A DNA stretch of 19,737 bases, taken from NCBI GenBank assembly GCA_937927845.1, contig CALFXE010000053.1:1-19737 (forward strand). The letters are read 5' to 3'. Positions 7,352-15,962 of this stretch are shown piece after piece. Position 1 is the stretch's first letter. Every line of letters begins with the position of its first letter. This DNA comes from an uncultured Paludibacter sp. (GTDB lineage Bacteria; Bacteroidota; Bacteroidia; Bacteroidales; Paludibacteraceae). The translations under genes were made by a program, and so were the position numbers. The notes under the pieces are model-generated. The model saw only the letters and a list, made by a program, of their open reading frames with translations. It was not told the origin of the DNA and did not search any database.

Positions 7352-8310
7352 AATTTTATTATTAATCTGACATACCTTCTTTGGTGCTTATTGTAATCCA
7401 AAAAGCCAAGACTTTTATTGAATATCTCGTATGAGAGTTTTGCATCTTTTAAATCTATCCATGTGATTTTAAAAGATGTAGATTCTTTTGGGTGAATTAA
7501 TTGATGCATTTTATAGCCTCTATGATATAATACTACTGCACGAAACCACAACTGTTCTTTTAATAATTGATTATCAGTATATTTGCTCATTTCAATTAAT
7601 TGCTGTGATATATAAAAGAAACTATCTATTTTCTTCTGATTTCCTTTGGAAGTGGTTATAGTATTATCACGCTGCAAGTAATTGTAATGATAGATATCCG
7701 ATGCATACACTCGATCTGCTTTAAATAAAACCTGAGGTGTCCATAATTCATCTTCGTAAATCAATCCATCCTTAAACCATAATTCATTTTCTACTAAAAA
7801 ACTTCGTTTACAGATACTATTATATGCCATCGGAACATAAACTTCTCTACTCATAAGAGCTTCAAGAGCTTGTTTTCCTGTCATAACTTCTGTTATAACA
7901 TCTGCTGTATTTGCTTTTTCAGTATATATTTTATCCGGATAAATCCACTTAACATTACCCAATAACACATCTACATCTTTTGATTTTGCTGTGTTGTATA
8001 GTTTAAAAAGAACGTCATTATCTAACCAGTCATCGCTATCTAACAGCACAATATACTCTCCCTTTGCTGCTCTAATACCTGCGTTCCGAGCTGCACTTAA
8101 TCCCTTATTTTTCTGATCTATACATATTAATTGAGGATATTTTTTTATGTATTCTTCAATAATAGCACGTGAGTTATCAGGTGATTCATCATTCACACAA
8201 ATAATCTCTATAGTATCATCTGCTTGCGACAGTACGGAATCAAGGCATTTTGCAATGTATTCCTCCACATTATATATCGGTATTATTACAGACAATTTGT
8301 ATTTGCTCAT
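7345..8310 (-). CDS. Glycosyltransferase family 2
   Basis: This 321-residue cytoplasmic GT2 has a textbook GT-A start: LSVIIPIYNVEEYIAKCLDS, VNDESPDNS, GLSAARNAGI, then the DSDD metal motif (D91, D93, D94) followed by WLD. EDELWTPQVL near residue 185 is the usual acidic acceptor-side motif. The C-terminal third is variable and probably determines the acceptor. The protein would add one sugar of the repeat unit with inversion. It starts 8 bases after the Gfo/Idh-SDR fusion gene and overlaps the GT4 gene, so all three are probably cotranslated. The sugar cannot be predicted. Confidence 0.9.
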   Translation of the reverse strand: MSKYKLSVIIPIYNVEEYIAKCLDSVLSQADDTIEIICVNDESPDNSRAIIEEYIKKYPQLICIDQKNKGLSAARNAGIRAAKGEYIVLLDSDDWLDNDVLFKLYNTAKSKDVDVLLGNVKWIYPDKIYTEKANTADVITEVMTGKQALEALMSREVYVPMAYNSICKRSFLVENELWFKDGLIYEDELWTPQVLFKADRVYASDIYHYNYLQRDNTITTSKGNQKKIDSFFYISQQLIEMSKYTDNQLLKEQLWFRAVVLYHRGYKMHQLIHPKESTSFKITWIDLKDAKLSYEIFNKSLGFLDYNKHQRRYVRLIIKLC

Positions 8311-8318
8311 CGTTTTCG

Positions 8319-10394
8319 TTATAAAAGATTACTGTCACTCAACCATTTCTCAGTTTCCGCCATAGCTTCTTGTGTTGAAAAACGTGGTTCATAAGCTAAT
8401 AGTTCTTTTGATTTACTGATATCAATAAAACCTTGAAAATTATATATTGCCATTTCTGATGATGATTTTTCAGGAAGATGTTTCACTACTGATTTCAAAA
8501 TCATTTTCAACATCTTTCTTGGTGCTCGATAAAACCACTTTGCTACAAAGGGTTTATCTTCTTCGATTTGAAGTACTCTTTCCCATAAAGCATTTATAGA
8601 CTTAGTAAGATTCTTTTTTGCTAATTTTAAGAATTTACGCTTTAATCCATCTTGTAATGGTATTGATTTAAAAGATGTTGGATCAATGTTGAGCATACGG
8701 GCATAATGACTATAAAACTCAGACCAGTTTTGCTTTTCACCATCTCTGCTCAAGAATGCTTGCCCTACTGCTCCAGGATGCTGTCCGCATATCAGCATCA
8801 TATCTATTAAGTTTTCCACATAAACAGCATTACTACTTCCACTTCCCTTATCAACCCAATAAAAACGCCCCTCTTTCATTTGTTTGATAATCTCCATAGT
8901 GTACCATTCTGACATAGGTCCCCAAACATACGTAGGTCTAATCACAGAAGCTTCTAAATTAAACTCCTTCGTAAGTTTCCAAAAAACTTCTTCTGCTGTA
9001 ATTTTTGCATCTGCATATGAATCTCCATAACTAACAAATGGTGTATCTTCATTCATACCATCTGAAATTTTATCTCCATGGACTACCACGCTACTTAGGT
9101 AAACCACTCTTTCAGCTTGATGCTTGGCAGATGCTCTAACAACATTTTCAGTTCCCAATACATTTATTTTGTTTGCATAATCAGGTGTACCTCCTACTCC
9201 AACACAATGAAACACATAATCACATCCTTCAACAACTTTCTCAACTTCATCATAATTAGTAATGTCAGCCTGCACCAATCCTACGTCAAAACGGCTCACA
9301 TAAGCAGCTCTTTTCCAATTATGAACCATCACACGTACATCAGCTTCTTCATCTTTAACAAGTCGTTCGGTTAATAAACTTCCGATAAAACCTGTTCCTC
9401 CGGTAATTAATACCTTTTTTCCTTTATATTTTCCTATAGGCTTAGGAGTCTTAGCTACCTTCGTTTTTTGTTTATAAGCACGTTCAAGTATTTCAATACT
9501 TTGCAAAGCCTTATCAGCAGTACAACTTATCACAGCTTGTTTCTTTACGGCGTCGATAAAATTTTGCAGTTGATAATATCCTATATTAGTCCAATCCATC
9601 AAACAATTCTCATCGGCGATAGTCTGAATATCATTTTCAAGTATATTATTCATTTCAAAAACATCCAACACTACTTTTCGTCCATTGCCACTCACAACAA
9701 TAGTGTTAGAAAGTTCTGTCGTGCGACTTATCTTAAAATATGCAGAAGCTTTTTCATAGATCAACTCCATTTCTGCATTACTTTCCAATCCACCTTCTTC
9801 ATCATCCTTGTAGTTAATAGAAAGTGGCATCCCTAAAGTCCACAAAATAAAATCTAACGAATGAATACCTGCATCAAAGAGTACCCCGCCAGGTACTAAT
9901 TCTTTTCTAAAACAATAACCTGAAACGGTAGGCCAATTACTTGGAAATCCCTCATTAATTTCTATACGCACATTATCACCAAAATAGCCATCTGCAATTA
10001 ATCTCTTAACTTTTAATCTATTAGGAAAAAGTCTATAGGTATGACAAGCACCTATTACTAAGTCATTAATATTTTGCTGTAGAATCTTTTTAGTCTCTTT
10101 GGATTGATCAGAGATAGGTTTTTCACAAAGAACAGGTAAACCAGCCTCTATACACTTTGCTAAGATATCATTATGGGTATGAGGTGGTGTCGCAATAACG
10201 ACAGCATCCACCTTATTCAAACACTCTGTAAAATCAGAAAAATGTTGTTTAATATTAAACTTATCTCTCAACTTTTTAGATTGTAAATCATTCGGTTCAG
10301 CTAAAACTATATTATCTAAACCTACTACATGAATAGCAGCCGGAATATGACTTGATTCCGCTACTGCACCACCGCCTATAATTAGTAATTTCAT
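8319..10394 (-). CDS. Fusion: Gfo/Idh/MocA oxidoreductase + SDR epimerase/dehydratase
   Basis: Two NAD(P)-dependent enzymes are joined in one 691-residue chain. Residues 1 to about 315 are a Gfo/Idh/MocA dehydrogenase with the nucleotide loop GGGAVAES, EKP (91-93) and the catalytic DAGIH segment (D174, H178). A short lysine/proline-rich linker (about 311-326) follows. Residues 327-691 are an extended SDR with TGGTGFIG (331-338), a serine pair at 434-435 and the Y460-x3-K464 catalytic pair (YADAK). Both halves keep their key residues, so both are probably active. Together they could oxidise a sugar nucleotide and then reduce or epimerise it. The natural substrate cannot be told from the sequence. 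The gene lies 26 bases downstream of the GT-C membrane protein and 8 bases upstream of a GT2. Confidence 0.88.
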   Translation of the reverse strand: MKLLIIGGGAVAESSHIPAAIHVVGLDNIVLAEPNDLQSKKLRDKFNIKQHFSDFTECLNKVDAVVIATPPHTHNDILAKCIEAGLPVLCEKPISDQSKETKKILQQNINDLVIGACHTYRLFPNRLKVKRLIADGYFGDNVRIEINEGFPSNWPTVSGYCFRKELVPGGVLFDAGIHSLDFILWTLGMPLSINYKDDEEGGLESNAEMELIYEKASAYFKISRTTELSNTIVVSGNGRKVVLDVFEMNNILENDIQTIADENCLMDWTNIGYYQLQNFIDAVKKQAVISCTADKALQSIEILERAYKQKTKVAKTPKPIGKYKGKKVLITGGTGFIGSLLTERLVKDEEADVRVMVHNWKRAAYVSRFDVGLVQADITNYDEVEKVVEGCDYVFHCVGVGGTPDYANKINVLGTENVVRASAKHQAERVVYLSSVVVHGDKISDGMNEDTPFVSYGDSYADAKITAEEVFWKLTKEFNLEASVIRPTYVWGPMSEWYTMEIIKQMKEGRFYWVDKGSGSSNAVYVENLIDMMLICGQHPGAVGQAFLSRDGEKQNWSEFYSHYARMLNIDPTSFKSIPLQDGLKRKFLKLAKKNLTKSINALWERVLQIEEDKPFVAKWFYRAPRKMLKMILKSVVKHLPEKSSSEMAIYNFQGFIDISKSKELLAYEPRFSTQEAMAETEKWLSDSNLL

Positions 10395-10420
10395 GGATTG
10401 TTATTTATATTCATTACATG

Positions 10421-11845
10421 TTATTTTGTAAAAATTTTTATATCTTGAATATTAGGTAAATGTTGTTGAGTAAAACCAATAGAGTCAATCTGCCTTAAAG
10501 TGATATCATATTCTTCTGATGCGACTTGTAAATCAGAATAGAACAACACGATTTTCGAATTTAATTCTTCAGGTAGTTCGTTTACATTTTTAATTTCTAT
10601 AGCTTCGTCTTCATTATTATAGAAATGATAATAAACTTCGAGTATTTCCCTTTGGTATCCCATTTTACCCTTAACAACTTCATCTATGTCATCATATTGT
10701 AACCAATATGCTTTATCTGAATCATTAAGGATATTCGTAAATTCAACTAAGTTCTTATGCGTTGATATCTTCAGGTCTTGTATGATATTAATAACTTTGG
10801 GAAACTTCCTATAATAATAACCAGTTGACAGTATTAATACAATCAATACCCACTCCGGTCGTAGCAATTTTACACCCCAATATACCAAAGCAGGAAAAGT
10901 TAACATAACTGCCGGAAAGTAATAATAATCCATAGGCATTTTTAATATGACATTTGCTATGGCATATAAAACTCCACTAAATAATAGAATATCAATCAGC
11001 AAATGGGATCTGTCCTTTCGGAAAAGAAAAACAAACACTCTCCATAGGGATGCTATAAGAGCTATATATAGTATTTTAAGATTTCCTACAGTAAATTGTA
11101 TTACTTCAAATACAGAACTGTGGCGAGAGTAAAGGGTGTCTGCCGTTCTATAAGCAATAAAATAATATACCAATAAAAAACTTACTATATTAGTTGTTAA
11201 AGCCAAATAAAACCAATTTTCTTTTTTACTGTTATTTTTATAATTAAATAGTAACCCTATGCCTGCAACAACACTAAAAATAATAAAAGAAGTTTCTTTA
11301 GTATAAGACAAATATATTGATACCAGAACTGCAAAGACAGCAAAAACACTTTGGTTTGTTTTTAAAAATTTTGAATATAATATAAAGAACAAACTCAACA
11401 ATACTACCATTATCCTCTCAGGATAGACTAAAAAGAAAAATAATCTATAGAAGTAGTAAAACAAAAATAAAATCGAAAAAAGCACAATCCAATTTATTAG
11501 CTTACTACTTTTATTAGTTTTAATTAAAACGATGTTATATAGCTTGTAGCTAAAAAAAACAAATAAAAAAAACGAAAATAAAACAATGCTGTAGTGAGCT
11601 ACAGGCGTTGTGGCTCCCTGAATTAATGTTAATATATTATAATCAGAATGTCCCAAAGGATATAATCTACCATGATTAGCCACATGAATGTCCCATTCCA
11701 TCTTACCTACTGCTGTAGAAATTAAGAACTCATAGTCATCACCCCAAGTCCAGTTAGCATCTTTTATAATAAAATAGCCAAAAAGCAAACTGGAGAATAC
11801 TAATAGAATTAAGACAATTCTTTTGTTAGTTTTTAACGTTTTCAT
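10421..11845 (-). CDS. Polytopic membrane protein, probable GT-C glycosyltransferase
   Basis: A 474-residue protein with about ten membrane segments and a soluble C-terminal region (about 365-474). The first outer loop holds the acidic WGDDYEF motif (about residues 33-39) and then GRLYPLGHSDYN. This is the arrangement seen in GT-C enzymes and related uncharacterised families, where the acidic residues act in catalysis. The gene overlaps the GtrB-like GT2 by 20 bases, and GtrA lies just before that. This order matches GtrA-GtrB-Gtr(type) systems, where a variable membrane enzyme transfers sugar from undecaprenyl phosphate to a growing glycan in the periplasm. It is therefore the likely final transferase of that trio. 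Acceptor and sugar are unknown. Confidence 0.7.
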   Translation of the reverse strand: MKTLKTNKRIVLILLVFSSLLFGYFIIKDANWTWGDDYEFLISTAVGKMEWDIHVANHGRLYPLGHSDYNILTLIQGATTPVAHYSIVLFSFFLFVFFSYKLYNIVLIKTNKSSKLINWIVLFSILFLFYYFYRLFFFLVYPERIMVVLLSLFFILYSKFLKTNQSVFAVFAVLVSIYLSYTKETSFIIFSVVAGIGLLFNYKNNSKKENWFYLALTTNIVSFLLVYYFIAYRTADTLYSRHSSVFEVIQFTVGNLKILYIALIASLWRVFVFLFRKDRSHLLIDILLFSGVLYAIANVILKMPMDYYYFPAVMLTFPALVYWGVKLLRPEWVLIVLILSTGYYYRKFPKVINIIQDLKISTHKNLVEFTNILNDSDKAYWLQYDDIDEVVKGKMGYQREILEVYYHFYNNEDEAIEIKNVNELPEELNSKIVLFYSDLQVASEEYDITLRQIDSIGFTQQHLPNIQDIKIFTK

Positions 11846-12815
11846 TATTAAATTTATTCCTTTGTTCTAAAATTGATTCTATAATATATCTTGGTCGATT
11901 CTTCACTTCAAGATAAATCTTACCTATATATTCCCCTATTATACCTAAGGACATAATTGCTATAGATCCTATAAACCACAAAGATAATATCATTGACGAC
12001 CATCCAGAAACAACATTCCCCGCAAAATACTGTACTAAAGTATAAACTGCCGCTATTATGGTTAGAAACAAAAACAAAAAACCAACTCCAAAAATAATTC
12101 GTAATGGTTTTACTGAAAATGAAGTTATTCCATCAATAGCAAAATTTACCATTTTAGCAAATGGATATTTGGTTTCTCCAGCCATACGTTCATATCTATC
12201 ATAAAAAACATTTGTGGTTTTAAAACCAATTATAGGAACAATACCTCTTATGAATAGATTTTTCTCCGGATACTGTAAAAAAGCCTTAACAGCTCTCCCG
12301 CTCATTAATCTAAAATCCGCATGATTATATACTGTCTTAGATCCTAAGAGACTCATTGCTTTGTAGAATAACGAGGCTGTATTCTTTTTAAAAAGTGTAT
12401 CTGATCTTCTATTTGCACGTACTCCATATACAATATCAAATCCTTCAAGATATGCTTTAACCATCTTTTTCACAGCATTAATATCATCTTGTAGATCCGC
12501 ATCAATAGTAACAATCATGTCAGCGTATTTTACAGCCACTTCCATACCCGCAACTAAGGCATTTTGATGTCCTACATTATTAGAAAGATTAACCCCACAT
12601 ATGAAATTATTGGACTTATGCAACTCACTAATAATTTCCCATGTTTTGTCCTTGCTACCGTCATTAGAGTACAAAATAAAACTATTTTCAGATATCAACT
12701 CTTCTTTTATCAAATCAGCTAAAACAGTTGTTAGTTGTTTGGTTGTTTCTCGAAGTACCTCTTCTTCATTATAACACGGAACAACCACAGCTAAAGTGTT
12801 ATTCTCTTTTTTCAT
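11826..12815 (-). CDS. Polyprenyl-phosphate glycosyltransferase (GT2, GtrB-like)
   Basis: The 329-residue protein has a GT-A domain with VVVPCYNEEE near the start, SNDGSKDKTW, the metal-binding DADLQDD (D105, D107, D110), and VGHQNALVAG. Then come the RMAGETKYP motif and two membrane helices (about 233-260 and 267-292). These are the marks of GtrB and Bactoprenol-glucosyltransferase-type enzymes, which make undecaprenyl-phosphate-sugar. The open frame extends to a TTG at 12839, but the ATG at 12815, overlapping the gtrA-like gene by 17 bases, is the better start (AGAGAAAAA lies just before it). It pairs with the GtrA-like protein upstream and the GT-C-like protein downstream. Confidence 0.87.
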   Translation of the reverse strand: MKKENNTLAVVVPCYNEEEVLRETTKQLTTVLADLIKEELISENSFILYSNDGSKDKTWEIISELHKSNNFICGVNLSNNVGHQNALVAGMEVAVKYADMIVTIDADLQDDINAVKKMVKAYLEGFDIVYGVRANRRSDTLFKKNTASLFYKAMSLLGSKTVYNHADFRLMSGRAVKAFLQYPEKNLFIRGIVPIIGFKTTNVFYDRYERMAGETKYPFAKMVNFAIDGITSFSVKPLRIIFGVGFLFLFLTIIAAVYTLVQYFAGNVVSGWSSMILSLWFIGSIAIMSLGIIGEYIGKIYLEVKNRPRYIIESILEQRNKFNNENVKN

Positions 12816-13203
12816 TTTTTCTCTGGTATTTGAATACAAATCTAACTAATATAAAATTAACCGGAACAGCTATAGCATATACCGGGATAGGTGCTATATT
12901 TTTAGAAACTCCTATATACACGAATAAATTCAGTAGTGTTATATGCAACAGATAGTTTACTCCATGAACTACTGACATTCCAAAAAACTTTGCAAAAGTA
13001 GGTTTTTCTCTAAAAGTAAAAACAGATGAAAGGTAAAAATTCAATAGTAATGACAAGGCATAGCCTATTGTGTATGCAAGATTATAGTTAATTACAAATT
13101 TAAGCAAATAATAAATCGCATAATGTATCAGCGTTGCAATTACACCAACAATTGCAAAGCGAATAAATTCATTTATTTTATCGTATTTATTAACTTCACA
13201 CAT
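12799..13203 (-). CDS. GtrA-family membrane protein (candidate undecaprenyl-P-sugar flippase)
   Basis: From the ATG at 13203 the protein has 134 residues and four predicted helices, the normal GtrA size. Family marks are FIRFAIVGVIATLIHYAIYY in the first helix, then NFYLSSVFTF between helices two and three, and VPVNFILVRFVFKY at the end. GtrA proteins are thought to move undecaprenyl-phosphate-sugar to the periplasmic side. The frame is open upstream to 13287, but that extension lies inside the preceding GT2 gene and is not typical of the family. The chosen start overlaps that gene's stop by 8 bases. It is the first member of the GtrA/GtrB/GT-C trio. Confidence 0.85.
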   Translation of the reverse strand: MCEVNKYDKINEFIRFAIVGVIATLIHYAIYYLLKFVINYNLAYTIGYALSLLLNFYLSSVFTFREKPTFAKFFGMSVVHGVNYLLHITLLNLFVYIGVSKNIAPIPVYAIAVPVNFILVRFVFKYQRKNEKRE

Positions 13204-14125
13204 CCAATTTTCTGTTGATAAATATGTATTTAAAAAGAGTTGAAAAACTAAAATAAGCTGCACAAACAAATGATTTGATAGCGGCAATATATTCCTTCTC
13301 TTTTAAATAACTTTTGAATAGACAAATATAATGTTTAGAAATAATGATATTCAGAATATCTTTGTATCTACGATCTAAATAATCATTGACACATTTATGC
13401 ATTTTGATTCTGCTTTTTTGTATTTTTCTGTAATCATACCAGTTAAAAGAATGACTCCCATCTCTTTTTCTATAAACGCTGGTATTTATGTTAAAAAATT
13501 TTGTTTTACCATATTTTGATATAAGCATGTACAAAGGGTAGTCTGTAACAACATCATCATCATAGAACCATGTTGGGAACTCAGTTATCAGGTTATTTCT
13601 AAAAATGTAAGTTGACACATGTCCAGGAGACAAATTAATATTGTCCTTATGAAAGTCATCATGATAAAGTAATTCTTTACTAGTCGCTACATCCCATATT
13701 TGGTGCTTGGCTATTTTTTTTTCACCAGTAAGTTCATTAATTACATATGAATTAGTAAGGCAAGCAACAAAATCAGTGTTAGACTCCAAAAAATCAACCT
13801 GTAATTGAAGTTTATTTTCATCTATCCAATAATCATCACCATCACACACAGCAATATATTTTCCTCTAGCAGCCTGTAGCGAACGAATATAATTAGGCAT
13901 CATCCCCATATTCTTTGCTGCTTTTAACAATCTTATTTTATTTGGATATTTTTCAACAAAAGATTCTATAACAACTACAGTTTTATCTTTACTGCAATCG
14001 TCACAAATAACAATTTCATAGTCGAAATTTGTCTTCTGGCTCAACCAACTCTCTAAAGCTTCACCTATATATTTTTCTAAATTATATGTAGTTGAGCAAA
14101 TACTAACTAAGGGGGTGTTTTCCAT
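13196..14125 (-). CDS. Glycosyltransferase family 2 (CDGDDYW type)
   Basis: This 309-residue GT2 has VSICSTTYNLEKYI at the start, CDDCSKDKT at about 41-49, and the donor/metal motif CDGDDYWID (D95, D97, D98). QVDFLESN and a histidine-rich region with SPGHVSTYIF follow. It is clearly related to the next gene upstream (14136-15035), with matching motifs in the same order, which suggests an old tandem duplication. Both are a subfamily common in Bacteroidetes polysaccharide loci. The enzyme is cytoplasmic and presumably adds one sugar; which one is unknown. It starts 10 bases after the upstream stop and overlaps the gtrA-like gene. Confidence 0.88.
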   Translation of the reverse strand: MENTPLVSICSTTYNLEKYIGEALESWLSQKTNFDYEIVICDDCSKDKTVVVIESFVEKYPNKIRLLKAAKNMGMMPNYIRSLQAARGKYIAVCDGDDYWIDENKLQLQVDFLESNTDFVACLTNSYVINELTGEKKIAKHQIWDVATSKELLYHDDFHKDNINLSPGHVSTYIFRNNLITEFPTWFYDDDVVTDYPLYMLISKYGKTKFFNINTSVYRKRDGSHSFNWYDYRKIQKSRIKMHKCVNDYLDRRYKDILNIIISKHYICLFKSYLKEKEYIAAIKSFVCAAYFSFSTLFKYIFINRKLDV

Positions 14126-14135
14126 AAATAAATTC

Positions 14136-15035
14136 TTATCTTTTGCGTTTTATAATATATGAAGTTATAGTTGTTGTAAAAAAACTGGTAAAGATTAATT
14201 TAGGTTCAAAATACATTTTATATAACCTAAACTTCCATATGCCTTTGAAATATGGGGCATATATTAAACCTTTCAACCAATCATTCATGTTTCTTCTGGA
14301 TATATCTTTGAATTCTGGGTATCGTTTAATCATGTATTTGTATTGATAGAATAATTTTTGTATTCTCGAAATTGGAAAAGTTAAAGACAAACTTTCAGGG
14401 TGTCGTCGATAGGCAACCCCTACAAAATCATGACAGTAAGCTCTACCTTTTTCTAAAAGATACAATGAAAAATAAATATCCGTGAAGTATACAGACTTCG
14501 GAAAGTGTATTTTTTTGGGAAAGTTTCTAAACACAACAGAACTTGTCAATATTGTCCACTTATCATATATTTCATATGCTGAATACTCACGTTCTTCGAG
14601 ATGGTCAAATAGATCATTGTGAACGATACCTCCCTCAAAAAACAGTTTAATCCTATGAAATGAAATTGAATAATCCGGATTATTCTCCAGAAAATCAATC
14701 TGTTTTTGTAATTTATGACTATCAATCCAAAAGTCATCACCCTCACACATAGCCACATATCTACCTGCACACGCATTTAGTGTCCTTTCCCAATTTTTAA
14801 CTAAACCTAGATTTTCTCTTAAAGGTAAAAGTGTAATATTTAAATACTTATTTGCATACATTTCACAAATACTCCGAGTTTTATCAGTAGAATTATCTTC
14901 TCCAATGATTATTTGAAATGGAAAATTTGTTTCTTGCTTCAAAATACTATCAAGACATTCACTTATAAATTTTTCCTGATTATATGTAATAACCCATACG
15001 CTGACAAGACTATTTTCAATTTTTTTCTTTCTCAT
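14136..15035 (-). CDS. Glycosyltransferase family 2 (CEGDDFW type)
   Basis: This 299-residue GT2 opens with VSVWVITYNQEKFISECLDS, then GEDNSTDKT (about 45-53), ENLGLVKNWERTLNA, and the metal motif CEGDDFWID (E98, D100, D101), with glutamate as the first acidic residue. QIDFLENNPDYS follows, as in its neighbour at 13196-14125. The C-terminal region is rich in basic and aromatic residues and may sit against the membrane. Cytoplasmic transfer of one sugar is expected. The spacing is 29 bases from the StrF-like gene and 10 bases to the next GT2. Confidence 0.88.
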   Translation of the reverse strand: MRKKKIENSLVSVWVITYNQEKFISECLDSILKQETNFPFQIIIGEDNSTDKTRSICEMYANKYLNITLLPLRENLGLVKNWERTLNACAGRYVAMCEGDDFWIDSHKLQKQIDFLENNPDYSISFHRIKLFFEGGIVHNDLFDHLEEREYSAYEIYDKWTILTSSVVFRNFPKKIHFPKSVYFTDIYFSLYLLEKGRAYCHDFVGVAYRRHPESLSLTFPISRIQKLFYQYKYMIKRYPEFKDISRRNMNDWLKGLIYAPYFKGIWKFRLYKMYFEPKLIFTSFFTTTITSYIIKRKR

Positions 15036-15064
15036 TTATAGTTGTATACTTTCAAAGTCGAGAA

Positions 15065-15958
15065 TCATTGTGAATCACCAAAAATTTGTACCCATTTATG
15101 TCTAATTAATGAAAATGGTTTCAGAATAAATTTACCCAAACGATATGCTTTTGAATTAAGTATTCTGTTTATTTCATCTTGAGATCTCCAATATTCTTTG
15201 GTTAAAGAGTGTAGACTATCTACGAAAAATCGTCTATCTTCAATTTCAATTTTTGACAATTCTATACCTTTTATTATTGGTAAAGAATGTGTCCATTTTT
15301 CAAAAAAAACCTCTCTTTGTTTAATTAAATTCTGATCATGATTACCTCCTGAAAAATGCTCAATTAAAACATCAAAAATTACATGAATATCTAATCCTAA
15401 TTTATGAATTTGCATACAAATATCTAAATCATAACAATGAAACCCGGAGAATGTCAATTCATCAAATCTAATTTTTTCAAAAAGTTTTTTAGGAATACTA
15501 AACCACAAGCCATCAACAGTTACGACAGATATTGAATTACTTAGATTTTCCCGATATCTAATCCAATTCTCATTTTTATAATAGTATTCTTGCTTATTCT
15601 CACAAATCCCTTGTAAAATAACGCCTGATCGACACTCAGTACTCCACCAAGAAGCAGGACAGTCTGGTAAATAATGCCCACCAACAACTCCAATTAACCC
15701 TACTTTTATATCTTGAAAATGTTCAATAACCTTTATGCCCCAACCTTGAGTATGATATAGAATATCTTCATGCATAAAACATAAGATGTCACCTTTAGCA
15801 CGTCTAACTCCTTCATTATATGCGGAGAAAATTGAATATCGATTATCTGAATTATTTATAACAACTAATTCATATTCAAAATCAATTGTATCTTGAATAT
15901 TTTTTTCAAGCTCTTCTGAAATGTCTGAATAGCGGGAACATATAATTATTGATATCAT
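15065..15958 (-). CDS. StrF-like glycosyltransferase (GT2-related)
   Basis: The protein has about 297 residues and matches the StrF-type GT-A family (PF13712, recognised from memory). It begins MISIIICSR, followed by YELVVINNSDNRYSIFSAYN and the hallmark CFMHEDI (H63-E64-D65) before GWGIKVIEHF. HED takes the place of a DxD motif, as is normal in this family. Later motifs are TVDGLWFSIPKKLF, GFHCYDLDIC and the final IEHFSGG. The frame also permits a start at 15982, overlapping the methyltransferase gene by 20 bases. The ATG at 15958, 4 bases after that stop, fits the family's usual N-terminus. Donor and acceptor are unknown. Confidence 0.82.
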   Translation of the reverse strand: MISIIICSRYSDISEELEKNIQDTIDFEYELVVINNSDNRYSIFSAYNEGVRRAKGDILCFMHEDILYHTQGWGIKVIEHFQDIKVGLIGVVGGHYLPDCPASWWSTECRSGVILQGICENKQEYYYKNENWIRYRENLSNSISVVTVDGLWFSIPKKLFEKIRFDELTFSGFHCYDLDICMQIHKLGLDIHVIFDVLIEHFSGGNHDQNLIKQREVFFEKWTHSLPIIKGIELSKIEIEDRRFFVDSLHSLTKEYWRSQDEINRILNSKAYRLGKFILKPFSLIRHKWVQIFGDSQ

Positions 15959-15962
15959 AATT

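Noticed and set aside
9468..9836. Plus-strand open frame of 122 codons
   Set aside because: It lies fully antisense to the well-supported Gfo/Idh domain, has no recognisable domain and no promoter, and has the look of a shadow frame.
13204..13287. N-terminal extension of the GtrA-like protein
   Set aside because: It is encoded entirely within the previous GT2 gene and is not typical of GtrA; the ATG at 13203 gives the normal size.
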